64,000 nt of DNA from Armillaria gallica (lineage: Eukaryota > Basidiomycota > Agaricomycetes > Agaricales > Physalacriaceae). Made by a program: the position numbers and the translations under genes. Positions 1 through 10,703 of the stretch are shown here, piece by piece (within the stretch, counting starts at the first letter, position 1; every line of letters begins with the position of its first letter). The notes beneath the pieces are model-generated. The model saw only the letters and a program-made list of their open reading frames with translations, was not told where the DNA came from and ran no database searches. Location: the NCBI GenBank assembly GCA_037576215.1, contig JBANDB010000009.1, positions 992,001 to 1,056,000 on the forward strand, written 5' to 3'.

Positions 1-345
1 CCAGGGCTTTAAGATCACACCTATGTGGTTATTGAAGGTAGTATTATTGATATTAGAGTGCCAGAATGTACCTCAATACACATCTACTTGTCATAATCAG
101 AAGAAATTGCAGTCTTGATCTCTATTCAGATCATCTAGTAAGCTTCACAACTCATAAAACATGAATTAATGCTTACAAATCTCTTCAACACTATGTTTTC
201 AAACATATCTACAAGCCCTGGCTTGAGCCTGAGCCAGGCCCGAGCCCGATAGGGCTTTGGCTCAGGGCTTGGGCTTGCGAAATTGAAAGCCAGGCCCGAT
301 GAAAGCCAAGCCCAAGCCCTCAAAGCCAGGCCAAGCCTGGCCCTG
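1..345. mobile_element. Probable end of a hAT-like DNA transposon
   Basis: From about 205 to 345 the DNA is packed with short copies of GGCTTGGGC / GCCCGAGCC in both orientations, and it ends at 345 in CCCTG, so the minus strand starts CAGGGCCAGGCTTGGCC. An end of the form CAGGG followed by dense GGC-rich subterminal repeats is typical of hAT elements. Positions 1-200 are AT-rich, as an element interior would be, and run off the window edge. No transposase is visible and the partner end and 8-bp target duplication lie outside the window, so the class is an inference. Confidence 0.4.
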
Positions 346-471
346 TAAATCACTAGCTCTAATTATCGTGGACAGCTAAGGAGTTAGCCTTAATGCCTAT
401 TGTGTAAGGAATTCATCGGTGACTGCCCGAACACGAGACAGCCAGTGTTTACCCTTAATAGGAGTTCGGGT

Positions 472-1065
472 TTAATAAGGATGAGGATTACCTTTCTGGA
501 GGAGTGCATGTCCGTCCGAAATAGTCAATGGGTGGGGCCAGGGAAAAGGATCCATAGCGGTGAGATGGCGTATTGCAGCAATAGAAGGAGTATCCATCCA
601 TGGTTTTGCCATGGGTGGTCTGGACAGTCTGGAATATAGGTCAGTGAAATATTGGACAGTGTATGACTTGATGTTTTCAGCGCCACTGATGTACCGCCTA
701 GAAATCGGGTCTGTGCCATGTGTAGAGGATGAAAGAACAGGTGGAGGACCGTCCCCATGTTGGGAATAGTACAGGCGCTTGGAGGAGCCACCAAGGATGC
801 AGGCATTTAATTTTGCCTTAGCTGAAACAGCCCGGTGTCTGTCACGTTCCTCATGCTTGGCACGATACCAAAGTCTAGACAAGGTACGGCACAAGCCCTG
901 ACAAAAAGACAAAGTGGAGTCGTGATCAGCAGGCATGGAGGATAAGTAGCAGTGAACCCAAGGATTGCGGCTGCATAAATGAGCCAGGGTTTGCCTCTTC
1001 AGTGCTGAAATCAACCTGTTAACGCGAGAGTATTCATGTAGAAGGACAGAGATAACAGCATTCAT
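472..1065 (-). CDS. LINE second frame, truncated linker before the reverse transcriptase (197 aa)
   Basis: This frame begins at the ATG of the ATGA overlap with the endonuclease frame. It carries the region that normally connects endonuclease and reverse transcriptase: basic, with a YRAKHEERDRHR stretch and a GGSSKRLYY box. It stops at 472. Related residues can still be read past that stop for about 25 codons, so the stop is probably a mutation. No reverse-transcriptase palm motif is present. The frame change may be a decay mutation or a natural coupled-termination arrangement, and one copy cannot decide between them. Confidence 0.55.
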   Translation of the reverse strand: MNAVISVLLHEYSRVNRLISALKRQTLAHLCSRNPWVHCYLSSMPADHDSTLSFCQGLCRTLSRLWYRAKHEERDRHRAVSAKAKLNACILGGSSKRLYYSQHGDGPPPVLSSSTHGTDPISRRYISGAENIKSYTVQYFTDLYSRLSRPPMAKPWMDTPSIAAIRHLTAMDPFPWPHPLTISDGHALLQKGNPHPY

Positions 1066-3197
1066 GGGCTTAGTGACTGCAGAATGAGGTACCGTGTTCG
1101 TGGAAGGTCAAAGAACTCCTGAGCCGCAGTATGGAGGATATGAGAGAGGGCAGTGTATAGTGCCTCATACTGGGTGTCGTCAGCAATATCAGTGAGAACC
1201 AAGCCCGCATCATTAATCAAACTGTCAGCTCTCTCTGCAAAGTCCTTGAAACGATGAGCTTCTTGGCGCTTTGGGAAGAGAAATCGAGGGTGGTAAATGA
1301 ATGGTGGGCAAGGTTCAGGGTCAGGAAGGCTGGTGATGCCTAAGTATCCAGTTGGGGGAATACAATGCAGGACGGAGGTGATGAGACGATGGTCAGTCCC
1401 AGGTATAAAAGTACCTGGGACCTCTATGGAGGATGAGAGCACACCAATAGCGGAGTGAGCACAACGGTCTATAATAGATCGTGTGGACCCATTATAGGAG
1501 GAGAAAGTGAAGTTAGAGGCTAAGTCGTTATCGCCCTGTTGCACCCAGACGTCAATGCCATGCGTGTTGGTGATAAACGTTTGATAGGCAAAGCGAGCTT
1601 CATTTGAGCCACTTGTAGAACCAGAAGTCTCCGAAGCAATGAGTGTTGCATTAAAGTCACCAATGACCTGCCAAGAATGCGAGGCCTGGGAGCAAAGATG
1701 CTCAAGAGTAGACCAGAAAGTTGCGACAGCTGTTGAATCAGTCCCCGGATCATATGGTGCATACACGCCAAGAAGACGGTGGCGAAATCCAGAACCAGCA
1801 GTAGTAGGGAAGACAATATCAACACCGACCACATGACCATGTAAAACAGATGGTATATCCGTAGGCAGCGCAGCCAAGGATTTATGGACGGCTAGAGAAA
1901 TACCCCATTTTGAATGAGTGCGGTCAGTTTGAATGCTGGGAGAATCAATGAAATTGTAGGCACGAGTGCGAAACTTATTAGAGACAGCAGTCATTGACTT
2001 CGTCTCAGAAAGCACGCAGGCGTGAGGTTGCCGAGCCAAGAGGACATCAGAGACGGACGACATTTTCATCACATCAGTAAAACCGTTAACATTAACGGCT
2101 ACCGTTGTGAAAGATGATACAGATGAGCCATTAACCAAGGGGAAAGTTAAAAGAAGAAAGAAATATGATAATACAAGCCATGAAGGCGCCATAGAGATGT
2201 ACGAGACAAGATAGAGAAGTTGGGAGAGGAGTACAAACAAAGAGAGGAACACGTAGTACAATAATACAAAGAATTGCAGTATGCAAAGAAAGGAAATAGT
2301 AAGGGCATGAGAGGCATGGGAGGACCATAATTGATAGATGGAAGGCAAGAAGGAGGGATTGAGGATGTGAGTGCATATTAAACCTTCAAAGGGAATAAGA
2401 TGCATGAGAAAGGAAAGAGAGGGCAGCAAGTGACAGAAATGAGGGAGACAGTGAGAAGGGGTACGCACGGCTTCGCTGTCATCCACAGGCATGAGAGAGG
2501 AGCGGACAGTATCCTCCTCAGATGGACTACTCTCCCGGACGCGCTGACGTTGAGAAGGACCCTGCTCATGTGGGGAGTCATGATCCGGTGGGTTGACGGG
2601 TGGACCATCGTCAGGGGACTCCGAGTAAGCAATCGCTGCATGCATAGAACCCATGAGAGACATGACATGCTGCTCCGCCTCAATCTGGAGCTGACGCTTA
2701 GCCTCAATGTCAACCATGATAGCATCAGCCTGCGCAGTAAGTGCAGACCTCATAGCAGGATCGGTGACAACCATAAGCATAGTCTGCTTCATGTCAAGCT
2801 GCGAACGGAGCTGGGAGAGATCCGATTCAACAGACGATAGCCTGGACGCAGCCGTTTGACAGTTTGCAGAGGCAGTGAGGGCGGAACGCATCTGCATATT
2901 AGAAAGGCGTATGTCATGAAGGATAGTGGACTGGCTATCGATCAGGTTGTTGGTAATGGTGAGGCACTGAACGCCCTGTTCACGGAGCAAGTCAATTTGT
3001 TTCTGGAGGTTGGGATAGAGCTGGGTGAATTGTCGGACTGCAGCATTTGGATCGTTGGGGCGGCGGTCCAATCGTGAAATAATAAGTGCAATGCCTCCAG
3101 AAAAGCTGTCGAACGTATTTTCGTCGGGAGATGGGGAGTCAGAACAGGCAGGGCGGTTGAGTCGAGGCTGATTGAAAGGTGGAAGCGTGTGAGACAT
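1062..3197 (-). CDS. LINE endonuclease polyprotein, N-terminal part (711 aa)
   Basis: Residues 1-200 are polar and helix-prone with a coiled-coil-like stretch (the ORF1-like part). A very hydrophobic block of about 90 residues follows near 265-355. After it comes an endonuclease/exonuclease/phosphatase fold from about residue 365 to 620. Its catalytic motifs are visible in order: VNVNGF (metal/phosphate Asn), LSETK (Glu), YAPYDPG, GDFNA, SIIDR and TDHR with the terminal His. This enzyme nicks the genomic target so that reverse transcription can be primed there. All catalytic motifs look intact. The frame ends at 1062 with LSP-stop, overlapping the start of the next frame. The hydrophobic block is unusual for a LINE protein and could be a compositional accident. 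The start at 3197 is the first Met of the open frame. Confidence 0.75.
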   Translation of the reverse strand: MSHTLPPFNQPRLNRPACSDSPSPDENTFDSFSGGIALIISRLDRRPNDPNAAVRQFTQLYPNLQKQIDLLREQGVQCLTITNNLIDSQSTILHDIRLSNMQMRSALTASANCQTAASRLSSVESDLSQLRSQLDMKQTMLMVVTDPAMRSALTAQADAIMVDIEAKRQLQIEAEQHVMSLMGSMHAAIAYSESPDDGPPVNPPDHDSPHEQGPSQRQRVRESSPSEEDTVRSSLMPVDDSEAVRTPSHCLPHFCHLLPSLSFLMHLIPFEGLICTHILNPSFLPSIYQLWSSHASHALTISFLCILQFFVLLYYVFLSLFVLLSQLLYLVSYISMAPSWLVLSYFFLLLTFPLVNGSSVSSFTTVAVNVNGFTDVMKMSSVSDVLLARQPHACVLSETKSMTAVSNKFRTRAYNFIDSPSIQTDRTHSKWGISLAVHKSLAALPTDIPSVLHGHVVGVDIVFPTTAGSGFRHRLLGVYAPYDPGTDSTAVATFWSTLEHLCSQASHSWQVIGDFNATLIASETSGSTSGSNEARFAYQTFITNTHGIDVWVQQGDNDLASNFTFSSYNGSTRSIIDRCAHSAIGVLSSSIEVPGTFIPGTDHRLITSVLHCIPPTGYLGITSLPDPEPCPPFIYHPRFLFPKRQEAHRFKDFAERADSLINDAGLVLTDIADDTQYEALYTALSHILHTAAQEFFDLPRTRYLILQSLSP

Positions 3198-3332
3198 GGT
3201 GAGACAGGACTTGATGAGAGAAAGAGCGTTGAGGGTAGGATTAGAGAGTTATAGCGTAACGATAAACCACCAATTAATAAGATTTAAGTGCAGGTACAAG
3301 TTAAAATAGAGTAGCGTAACGGCGCGGCGACG

Positions 3333-3352
3333 ATGGTGGTGGTGGTGGTGGT
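3333..3352. repeat. (GGT)n microsatellite
   Basis: Six perfect GGT units sit upstream of the LINE endonuclease start on the minus strand. They may belong to the element's leader. Confidence 0.8.
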
Positions 3353-4114
3353 CAAAGTAAAAAGGCCGAATTCCTGACTAAGCGTAATCACAATACGGTT
3401 ACTCCGGTAATTCACTCCCCTCCCACTGGCATTTCTAACTCAGGCCGCTTCCTTGGGCTTAGAATATATTCTACAACAGATACTCGGGCGTTAGTGGCTC
3501 TCACTGCATCGGCAACTCCTCTGTACTGACACGACACGCGCACGTTCGAAGTATCGATCAAGATCCTGGCACTGGTAAATTTATCTCAATAATCAACTAC
3601 GATGTTCTTCACCTTTTCAGACCGCAAAAACTGCAACATCCAAATCTCATGATCTTTGAATCTGATATATGCCACGACATCTCTTTCCGATGTCACCTAT
3701 GCAGCCATATTAATGCTGCGCCTAGTATAGACGACGATCAGAGATGGTCTAAGAGGCCATCCGATTGGCTGATATGTCAACATCTCTCTTCTGAACCATC
3801 ACCGTTTGGGCTGGGTTTGGCTCTGGTGCATGTCTGAAGCACATTCCTGAGAACGGTGAAAGGGTACTTTCAAGTGTACGAGAATTGCCAGCTGGAAATC
3901 AAAATGGGCATCCGCCCACGATGACAAACCGCTGACCTCAGCTCTAGATGCACCCACGCTATTATACTTCCTCAGATTAAGACCGCATCATTCGGTGACC
4001 CCGACAAACATAGCTTACCCGTCTCCATGTTCGAGCTCATAAAATCAAGGAGTTTTCCTATCTCATTCTAGATGATTTTCCAACACGAACTCAGGCACTG
4101 CGTCAGTGGAAACA

Positions 4115-4123
4115 TATATATAA
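4115..4123 (+). promoter_or_regulatory. TATA box of the first DUF6534 copy
   Basis: TATATATAA lies 40 bp before the ATG at 4163 and matches the box of the second copy at 7091. Confidence 0.55.
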
Positions 4124-4162
4124 TTGGATATTTTCATGCCAGGATCCCCGTCTGTTCTACCC

Positions 4163-6127
4163 ATGTCTTCAGATGTCCCAGTACCCATTGCTGACATACC
4201 CTCGTTGGGAATGACCATGGGTGGTCCTTTGGTCGGTCTATCGATTACTGCTATGTGAGTTCACCACGCGCTTCATCTCCGAGTCTCTGACACTCGGACT
4301 TCGCAGGTTATACGGGATAAGCATTCCCCAGTTCGTCATATACTACAGGCGATATCCTAATGATCCGCGGCTCTTCCGATATTTTGTAAGTACATCACTC
4401 ACCCTCGCGAATTCGCTCATTGACTGCTATATTCAGATCGTCTTACTCTGGTACATCAGTGGATACCCGACTATTGTACTATCTTGGCTCGCCTTACAAG
4501 ATTCTAGGATCCTCGATACGGTTCAACTTGCCCTAATTTCTTCTGCCCTCTACTTCTACCTTGTTACCTCCCATGGAAATTATCAGGCTTTGCTCAAGTT
4601 CACCTGGTAAGCCATGGTTCGAGGCGCCATCCGACCTCATGTATTCACTTGTATCCTCGCTCTCACGTACAGGACCATCACGGTGAGCGTTTTCTCATCT
4701 CCGCTGCGTTTGTTCTAATTCGGCTTCTTCTTTACTGGCAGTCGCAAAATACAGTCAGTGTGAGTGACAGCTGTGTCCTTGCACCCTTGAGTTTAAGTAT
4801 TGACTAGAGAGTAATCCTTGTTGGCATCCAAGCATGAGCCACGACTTCTTGGCTAATATTTAACCATTCGAAAGTCACCTATGATTTCCTCAGGTTATAC
4901 GCCATAAGAATATGGAAATGTATGCCATCTTTTGCGTCCATCTACGAATGATCCCAACGATTGACGTCGACGTCTTCAGTAGGCCGTCATCTCCATACAG
5001 TTCTACCATGGTGTTCTGTGCGTTCTCTTTTGGTTTCGTCGTGGCATATGCACGTGATTTGACGCTTAATGCGTCCACCTAGTTTCTCGCTGTGACGGCT
5101 ACCTTAGGTACGGTTTCCTTGTTCGAAACTCGGTGAAAACACGAAGCTGAAGACATTATCTGAATAATGAAAGCCGCGGTAATTTGTAAGTTTTCATTAT
5201 ACAAACATGGAACTGTGCGGTGCCTGAAGAAACATTACCAGATTCGGTCCATGCTAGGTAAGAACTGTTCTTAACGATGTACGTGTCTCCTGAATGAGTC
5301 TCGCCGTCCTTCCAGCTATGGCCCGCAGGATCTTCTAACTTTGTCAAGTGTCAGTGTATGTGTCAATCTTTGACAAACTTGACTTGCGTAGCTCCTACCT
5401 AGCCATGGTTTCATATAGGTATCCATCTTGACAGTTTTTGCTACAACGGCAGCTTCAGACATCGTCATCGCCGGCGTAATGTGCTGTTGCTTGCACAAAG
5501 GGAGGAAAATGACCCGCATGTCCAGGTCAGTCGTCCTCTAGCGGTCTATCAATATTTTAACACGAAAACTCAGCGAAAACTATTCTTTATAGCACGATCA
5601 AGATCATTGTAAGATTAATTCGGCTCGTCCTAATGTCTGGGTTGGTGACAAGGTAAAGGACCATGAATCATATTTTTACTCCTTTGATTTCGTGTGAACT
5701 CATTTTGACGGCAGTGTATGTTCATTCCTTGTCCTTGTCTCGGTAATGACTTTCTATGAATCTCATCTGATATCCTGATACCATCGCCCTATAGATCATC
5801 GTATGGCCGGAGTCTCTTATCTTCATCGCATTCGACATGGTAATATCAAAGCGTAGGGCCCCAGTTCGTTCGATAACCTTAGCCCCATCCATCACTAACC
5901 CAGTGCTCTCCACAGTTTACATGAACTCCTTACTGGCGATGTAAGCCCTGGTTCAGGCTCACTCATCCCTTCGAGAGACTAATAGTAATCTGATATTTTT
6001 GGGTAGGCTCAATTCTCGCAAGATTCCAACCGAGCTCGCCATTGATTTAGGACATCCTGTTTCTACTCCTAGCAGTGGTACAGTACTCGAATTTGCCCCT
6101 AATGAGCCAGGCGACACCGCAGTGTGA
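4163..6127 (+). pseudogene. DUF6534-type seven-helix membrane protein, copy A, splice-damaged
   Basis: The start reads MSSDVPVPIADIPSLGM. The frame then runs through many small exons ending in the family hallmark YMNSLLAMLNSRK and a tail that stops at 6127. Recognisable exons encode IVLLWILDT, LYAIRIWK, VFATTAASDIVIAG with CLHKGRKM, and IVWPESLIFIAFD. DUF6534 proteins are multi-pass membrane proteins, numerous in agaricomycetes and of unknown function. One small exon (about 4811-4833) is damaged. Its donor, GT in copy B, is AT at 4834-4835, and the base pair before its first codon is GA where copy B has AG. Skipping this 23-nt exon shifts the frame, so the copy probably no longer gives a full protein. 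All other exons looked open. It could still be expressed in an altered form. Confidence 0.65.
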
Positions 6128-7090
6128 TATAAAGAACTAATTGTACCTACCACTTACCGTTGTCGATGTCGGATTTGATGGACTAATTTTCTTCCAGCAT
6201 ATCCTTCTGTGATGGAGAGAAGTTATTCTAAAACCCATTCAAGCAAATTGAAGAAGATTACGAGACTGTAATACTTACTACTACTACTACTGGCAATTTT
6301 TTGGCGAACGCTCTCTGTGGCTCAGTCACAGTCATGGCGACTGATAAAATCAACCTTCCTTCTTACCGCTTGGGCCAAGCTTCGGCTCGGGCTTAAGTAT
6401 TCTGCGAACAAATCCATGAGCCTCAGCCGCTCTCGCTGCATCGGCAACTCCTCTCTACTCACATGAGTTCAAATTACCGATCAAAATCTTGGCACTAGCT
6501 CTAATAAATTTCTTTTCTCTTGGCAGTTTGAATCAACTTTACAAAGCTGTTCTTCGTCATGGCAGACTGCAAACACCATGACACACAAATCTCATGATTG
6601 TAGAACACGATTTATGCCAAGGTATCTCTTGCCGATATCGCCCAAGTAGTAGTCATATTAGTATTACGCCTAATACTTATAAGTAGACGATGATCAGAAA
6701 TGGACGAACATGCGGTAAGGTGCATCGCCATCCGATTGATCAATATGCCTATATCCCACCTCTGGATCATCGGCATTTGGGCTCAGTTAGTCCCTGGTGC
6801 ATGTCTGAGGTGCATTCCTGAAAACGGTGTGAGGACTTTCTCAAGTGTACGAGAATTTCTGAAACCGAATATGATAGGTGTCTGTGCAAGACCATAGGTC
6901 GTGGACCTCAGCTCCAGCCAGTGCGCCCACATCATGGGTCCTCGGACTAAGACCGCGTCATCAGGTAACTCCGAAAAATATACCTTACCCATCTCCGCGT
7001 TTGAGCTCACGAAATCAAGGAGTTTCTCTTTGATTCAGGATGATGCTCTTCAGACACTAATTCCTTGCGCTGAGAGCTGCGACCAGTGAA

Positions 7091-7099
7091 TATATATAA
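7091..7099 (+). promoter_or_regulatory. TATA box of the second DUF6534 copy
   Basis: TATATATAA lies 40 bp before the ATG at 7139. Position and sequence match the box of copy A. Confidence 0.55.
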
Positions 7100-7138
7100 T
7101 TGGCTATCATGATGTCAGGACTTCCGTCTGTTCTACCC

Positions 7139-9022
7139 ATGTCTTCGGATGCCCCAGTGCCCATTGCTGATATACCCTCGCTGGGAATGGCCATGGGCGG
7201 TCCTTTGATCGGTCTGTCGATCGCTGCTATGTGAGCACACTGTCCATTTCATCTCGGAGTCTCGGAGTCTCAGACCTCGCAGGTTATACGGGATAAGTAT
7301 TCCTCAGCTTGTTATGTATTACAGGCGATATCCTAATGATCCACAACTCTTCCGATATTCTGTAACTACACCGCTTACTCTTGCCAATTTGCTTATTGAT
7401 TACTACATTCAGATCGGTTTACTCTGGTGCGTCGCTGGATACCCGAGGTCTGTACTATCTTGTCCCGTCTTACCAATTTCCAGGATCCTCGACACGTTTC
7501 AACTTGGTCTAATGTCTTCTGCCCTTTACTTCTACCTTGTCACCTCCCATGGAAATTATCAGGCTCTGCTCAATTTCACCTGGTAAGTCTTGGTTCGAGG
7601 GGCAGTTCGATCTCTAGCATTTACTTTCATCGCATACAGGAGCCTTCGGGTGAGCATTATCTCATCCCCATTGCGTTTCTTCTAATCGTGCTTCGTCTTT
7701 TCCGCCAGGCACAAAATACAGCCAGTGTGAGTGACAGCGTGTCCTGGCATCTTTGATTTTAAGTATCGAATAGAAGGTAATCGTTGCTGGCATCCAAGCG
7801 TGAGCTACGACTTGGTGGTCGATCTTTAACCACTTAAGACTCACTGATGAGCTCCTCAGGTTATACGCCATCAGAATATGGAAACGTATGTCTTCTCTTG
7901 CTTCCAGCTACAAATGATCCCAACGATTAGCCTCGACGTCTTCAGTAGGCCGTCATTTCCATACAATCCTACCATGGTGTTCTGTGCGTTCACTTTGGGT
8001 TTCGTCATAACATACGAGTGTGATTTGACACTTAATGCGTCCGTCTAGTTTGTCTCTGTGGCGGCTACCTTGGGTAAGCTTTCCTTCTTCAAGACTCAGT
8101 CATGCCAACTCGAAACTGAGGACTTGATCTGAATAACGCAAGCCGCGGTAATCTGTAAGCTTTCAAAACCTGGAACAGTGCGTGGAGCTTGAAGAAATAT
8201 TACCAGATGCGATCTATGCTAGGTATGAACTGTTCTTGACGTGATGTACCTGTCTATTTTTGCCGTCCCGATAGCTATGGCTCGCAGGACCTTCTAACTT
8301 TGTCAAGTGTCAGCGTATGTATCAGCCTTTGACAAACTTGACTTGCGTAGCTCCCACCTAACCATGGTTTCATACAGGTACCCGTCTTGACAGTTTTTGC
8401 TACAATGGCAGCTTCAGACATCGTCATCGCCGGTGCAATGTGCTTTTGCTTGCATAAAGGGAGGGAAATGACCCGTGTGTCTAGGTCAGTCGGCCTCTTG
8501 TGGTTTATCAATATCTTAACACAAACTCAGATCTTCTTTATAGTACGATCAAGGTCATTGCAACATTAATGCGACTCGTAATAATGTCTGGGTTGGTAAC
8601 AAGGTAAATGTCCATGAATCACATATTTACTCGAGTTCCTTTGATTTCGCGTGAGTGCTCATTTTGACAGCAGTGTATGTTCATTCCTTGTTCTCTTCTC
8701 GGTCATCGCATGGCCAGATTCTCTCTTTTTCTTGACATTCGACATGATAATATCAAAACGTGGGGCCGTAGTTCGTTAAATCATCTTGGCTCTGCCTGTC
8801 ACTAAACAGCACTCCCTACAGTTTATTTGAACTCCTTACTGGCGATGTTAGTCCGGGTTTGGAATGCATCCCTTTGAGAGAATAATTTGATTTTTGGGCA
8901 GGCTCAACTCTCGCAAGATTCCAACAGAGCTCGCCATTGATTTAGGTCATCCTGTTTCTACTCCTAGCAGTGGCACAGTAATCGAATTTGCCCCTACGGA
9001 GTCAGGCGACACTGCAATGTGA
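7139..9022 (+). CDS. DUF6534-type seven-helix membrane protein, copy B
   Basis: The start is MSSDAPVPIADIPSLGM and the end, at 9022, is PTESGDTAM. Readable exons in order include LYGISIPQLVMYYRRYP, a 14-nt exon giving IGLLW, ILDTFQLGLMSSALYFYLV, the VIVAGIQA exon with correct splice sites, LYAIRIWK, VFATMAASDIVIAGAM with CLHKGREM, and YLNSLLAMLNSRK. The pattern of seven hydrophobic stretches and the NSLLAMLNSRK box identify the family, whose function is unknown. Unlike every other copy in this window, B has one continuous exon around 8674-8770 where the others are interrupted by an intron of about 50 nt. The gene reads as intact, but the full exon chain was not phase-summed. Confidence 0.75.
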
Positions 9023-9422
9023 TACAGAAAGTTATCGTACGTACCCTTTACCGTCGTCGATATGTCAACTAATCTTCTTTCTGGCGGGTCCTTCCGTGAA
9101 GGAGGAAAGTTATTCTGAAACCGTACATGGAGTTGGAGAAGATTACGGGATGTGATGATCGGATTAGATGTACATTATCTTTTGAGTATTAGATGCACCC
9201 TCATAGATCTCGTGTTTGACCTGGCAGGAGAGGGGATGTCCGGAGACGACGTGTGTGATGATCATGCGAAGTTCTCGAAAGTCGAGATCCGAAGATCACA
9301 ACGAGTACCACAACAGTGAACATCAAAAATGATTGCGCGCCTCTCGCTATACGACATTTGGTACAGCAATCGATATAAAGAACCCGACGAACCAGGATCT
9401 TCAAACACACACCGGCAACCTT
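9023..9422. other. Intergenic spacer between convergent genes
   Basis: This is the 3' end-to-end gap between DUF6534 copy B (plus) and the coiled-coil gene (minus). No gene was recognised. Confidence 0.6.
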
Positions 9423-10703
9423 TCACGGGCACTCGTTCTCATCCACATCAATGAACCAGCTTCCAACAATGCCTTCCTTCCCCTATGACAAATTCAACAG
9501 GAAGTTCTCCATACTAAAGAGAACGACGACGTACCTTATTCTCACAGGTATCAGGATGGGCGAATGCTTGCCAGGCGAATTGGGAGGGGGTAGAGAAGCA
9601 CATCTCAGCCCAATTGTCCCAGGGCTCTTGATGGTTGAACATCTTTGCATCAACGCGCTACAATGAAAGCGTCAGGCTAACGCCTAACAACATATACAAG
9701 GATGTGTCATACCCGCTTGTGGGAGCCATAGCAGTCCTATTTGATGGTAATGAGCGGCACGCTTAGATTAACAGTCTAAATGCTCACCTTCTTCTGATGA
9801 TTGCCCCACCAAGTCTTGCATGTCGGCTCATTGGAGCTAACAGTCCAATGTCCAATAGTCTTCACAGCTCCGTCCTATTTAGGGAAATGGTTATCGCAGA
9901 CAACAAGAGAGCGCAGAAGAAGCCTTACCACCACCTCATGGGTACAAAGTTCCGGATGATCATACGCGATACCATGGATATCGATGCTCGTCTTCATGCA
10001 CCAGCTCCGTGCATCCTCCCCCGATGGTACATTCAGCAGTTCCGCATGATACATCCTCTTCTCATATCCAACGCATCGCTTCTCCGGGGTCAGATCCCAC
10101 CAAACCAGCCCCGCACGTTTCCTACGCTCCTCGTCGGCTTGGATTTCATCCTCTTTGGCCCGGACAACTTCCTCTCTATGGGCCACGGCAATAGACTTGG
10201 CCTGAAGCGTTCTTTCTTCCTTCTCCCTTTCCGCCTTCCACTTGCGGTCCTGTTCCTCGTGCGCCATTCGCCTTTCCCTATCCTCCTGCTGATGCGCGTG
10301 GTTCCTCTGCTCGTCCTCAACTTTGATGCTCTTCGCTCGTTCCGCGTCCTCGCGTCGACGCATTCGGTCTTGGAAGTCTGTGCGGTGGGTGTTGGTAAAG
10401 TCGCTGACGATATGGAAGGCAAGAAACGCCACGATGAAGATAAGCCCCAAGAAGATACGTAGACGTTTCGTAGGAGTTGCTTGTATGTGTACCTTTAGCG
10501 GGGTGTATTCGTCGGCACGAGCTGTTAAAATAGTGTATAACAATAAGCGCCAAGATACGGATGACAGAGTGTTCAGCACCTGTTTCGTCAATACTTGGGG
10601 AAGAACAGTAGCTTGGCGGTGGGGAACATGGCCTAAGATTACACAATGTCACAACGTGGTAGAAATGACGACGTAGTATAACTCACCTCGAAGGTTTATA
10701 CAT
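9423..10703 (-). CDS. Single-pass membrane coiled-coil protein of unknown function, copy 1 (318 aa)
   Basis: Seven phase-checked exons: 10687-10703, 10580-10632, 9929-10521, 9788-9874, 9713-9736, 9535-9657, 9423-9482. The N-terminus (MYKPSRPCSPPP) is short, Pro/Ser-rich and presumably cytoplasmic. One membrane helix follows (FLGLIFIVAFLAFHIV, about residues 51-66). A long charged coiled coil (about 80-170, rich in RE/EE/KE) comes next, then a Cys- and Trp-rich C-terminal domain containing LVWWDL, CVGYEKRMY, CKTWWGNHQKK, DCYGSHKR, NWAEMCFSTP and a final DENECP. I recognise the C-terminal pattern as one common in agaricomycete hypothetical proteins but know no function for it. Its inverted paralog is at 25373-26674. 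The start was chosen because it lies where the paralog starts and keeps phase through two small exons. Confidence 0.8.

Larger units (their letters stand above)
472..3197 (-). mobile_element. LINE-type retrotransposon fragment (5' part, endonuclease intact, no reverse transcriptase)
   Basis: Two minus-strand reading frames are joined here. The first (3197 to 1062) encodes an apurinic-endonuclease-like domain, and the second (1065 to 472) continues the element and stops before any reverse-transcriptase motif such as YxDD. The two frames overlap at an ATGA. LINEs usually lose their 5' end, but this copy keeps the 5' end and lacks the 3' part. The likely cause is that the hAT-like sequence at 1-345 interrupts it, or that it was deleted. 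A short GGT repeat at 3333-3352 lies in the presumed leader. Confidence 0.75.
3460..9170 (+). repeat. Tandem segmental duplication carrying two DUF6534 genes
   Basis: Blocks of about 2.9 kb repeat head to tail (about 3460-6250 and 6380-9170). The similarity includes promoters: the phrase ATCGGCAACTCCTCT recurs near 3509 and 6438, and the TATATATAATTGG motif precedes both start codons. Coding exons, intron positions and the final exons all correspond. The copies have diverged, so this is not a recent event. Confidence 0.8.

Noticed and set aside
9797..10462. Long open frame of 221 aa opposite coiled-coil copy 1 (and 25544-26146 opposite copy 2)
   Set aside because: Antisense shadow of the charged coiled-coil exon. 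Coding evidence (exon phases, conserved residues) supports the other strand.
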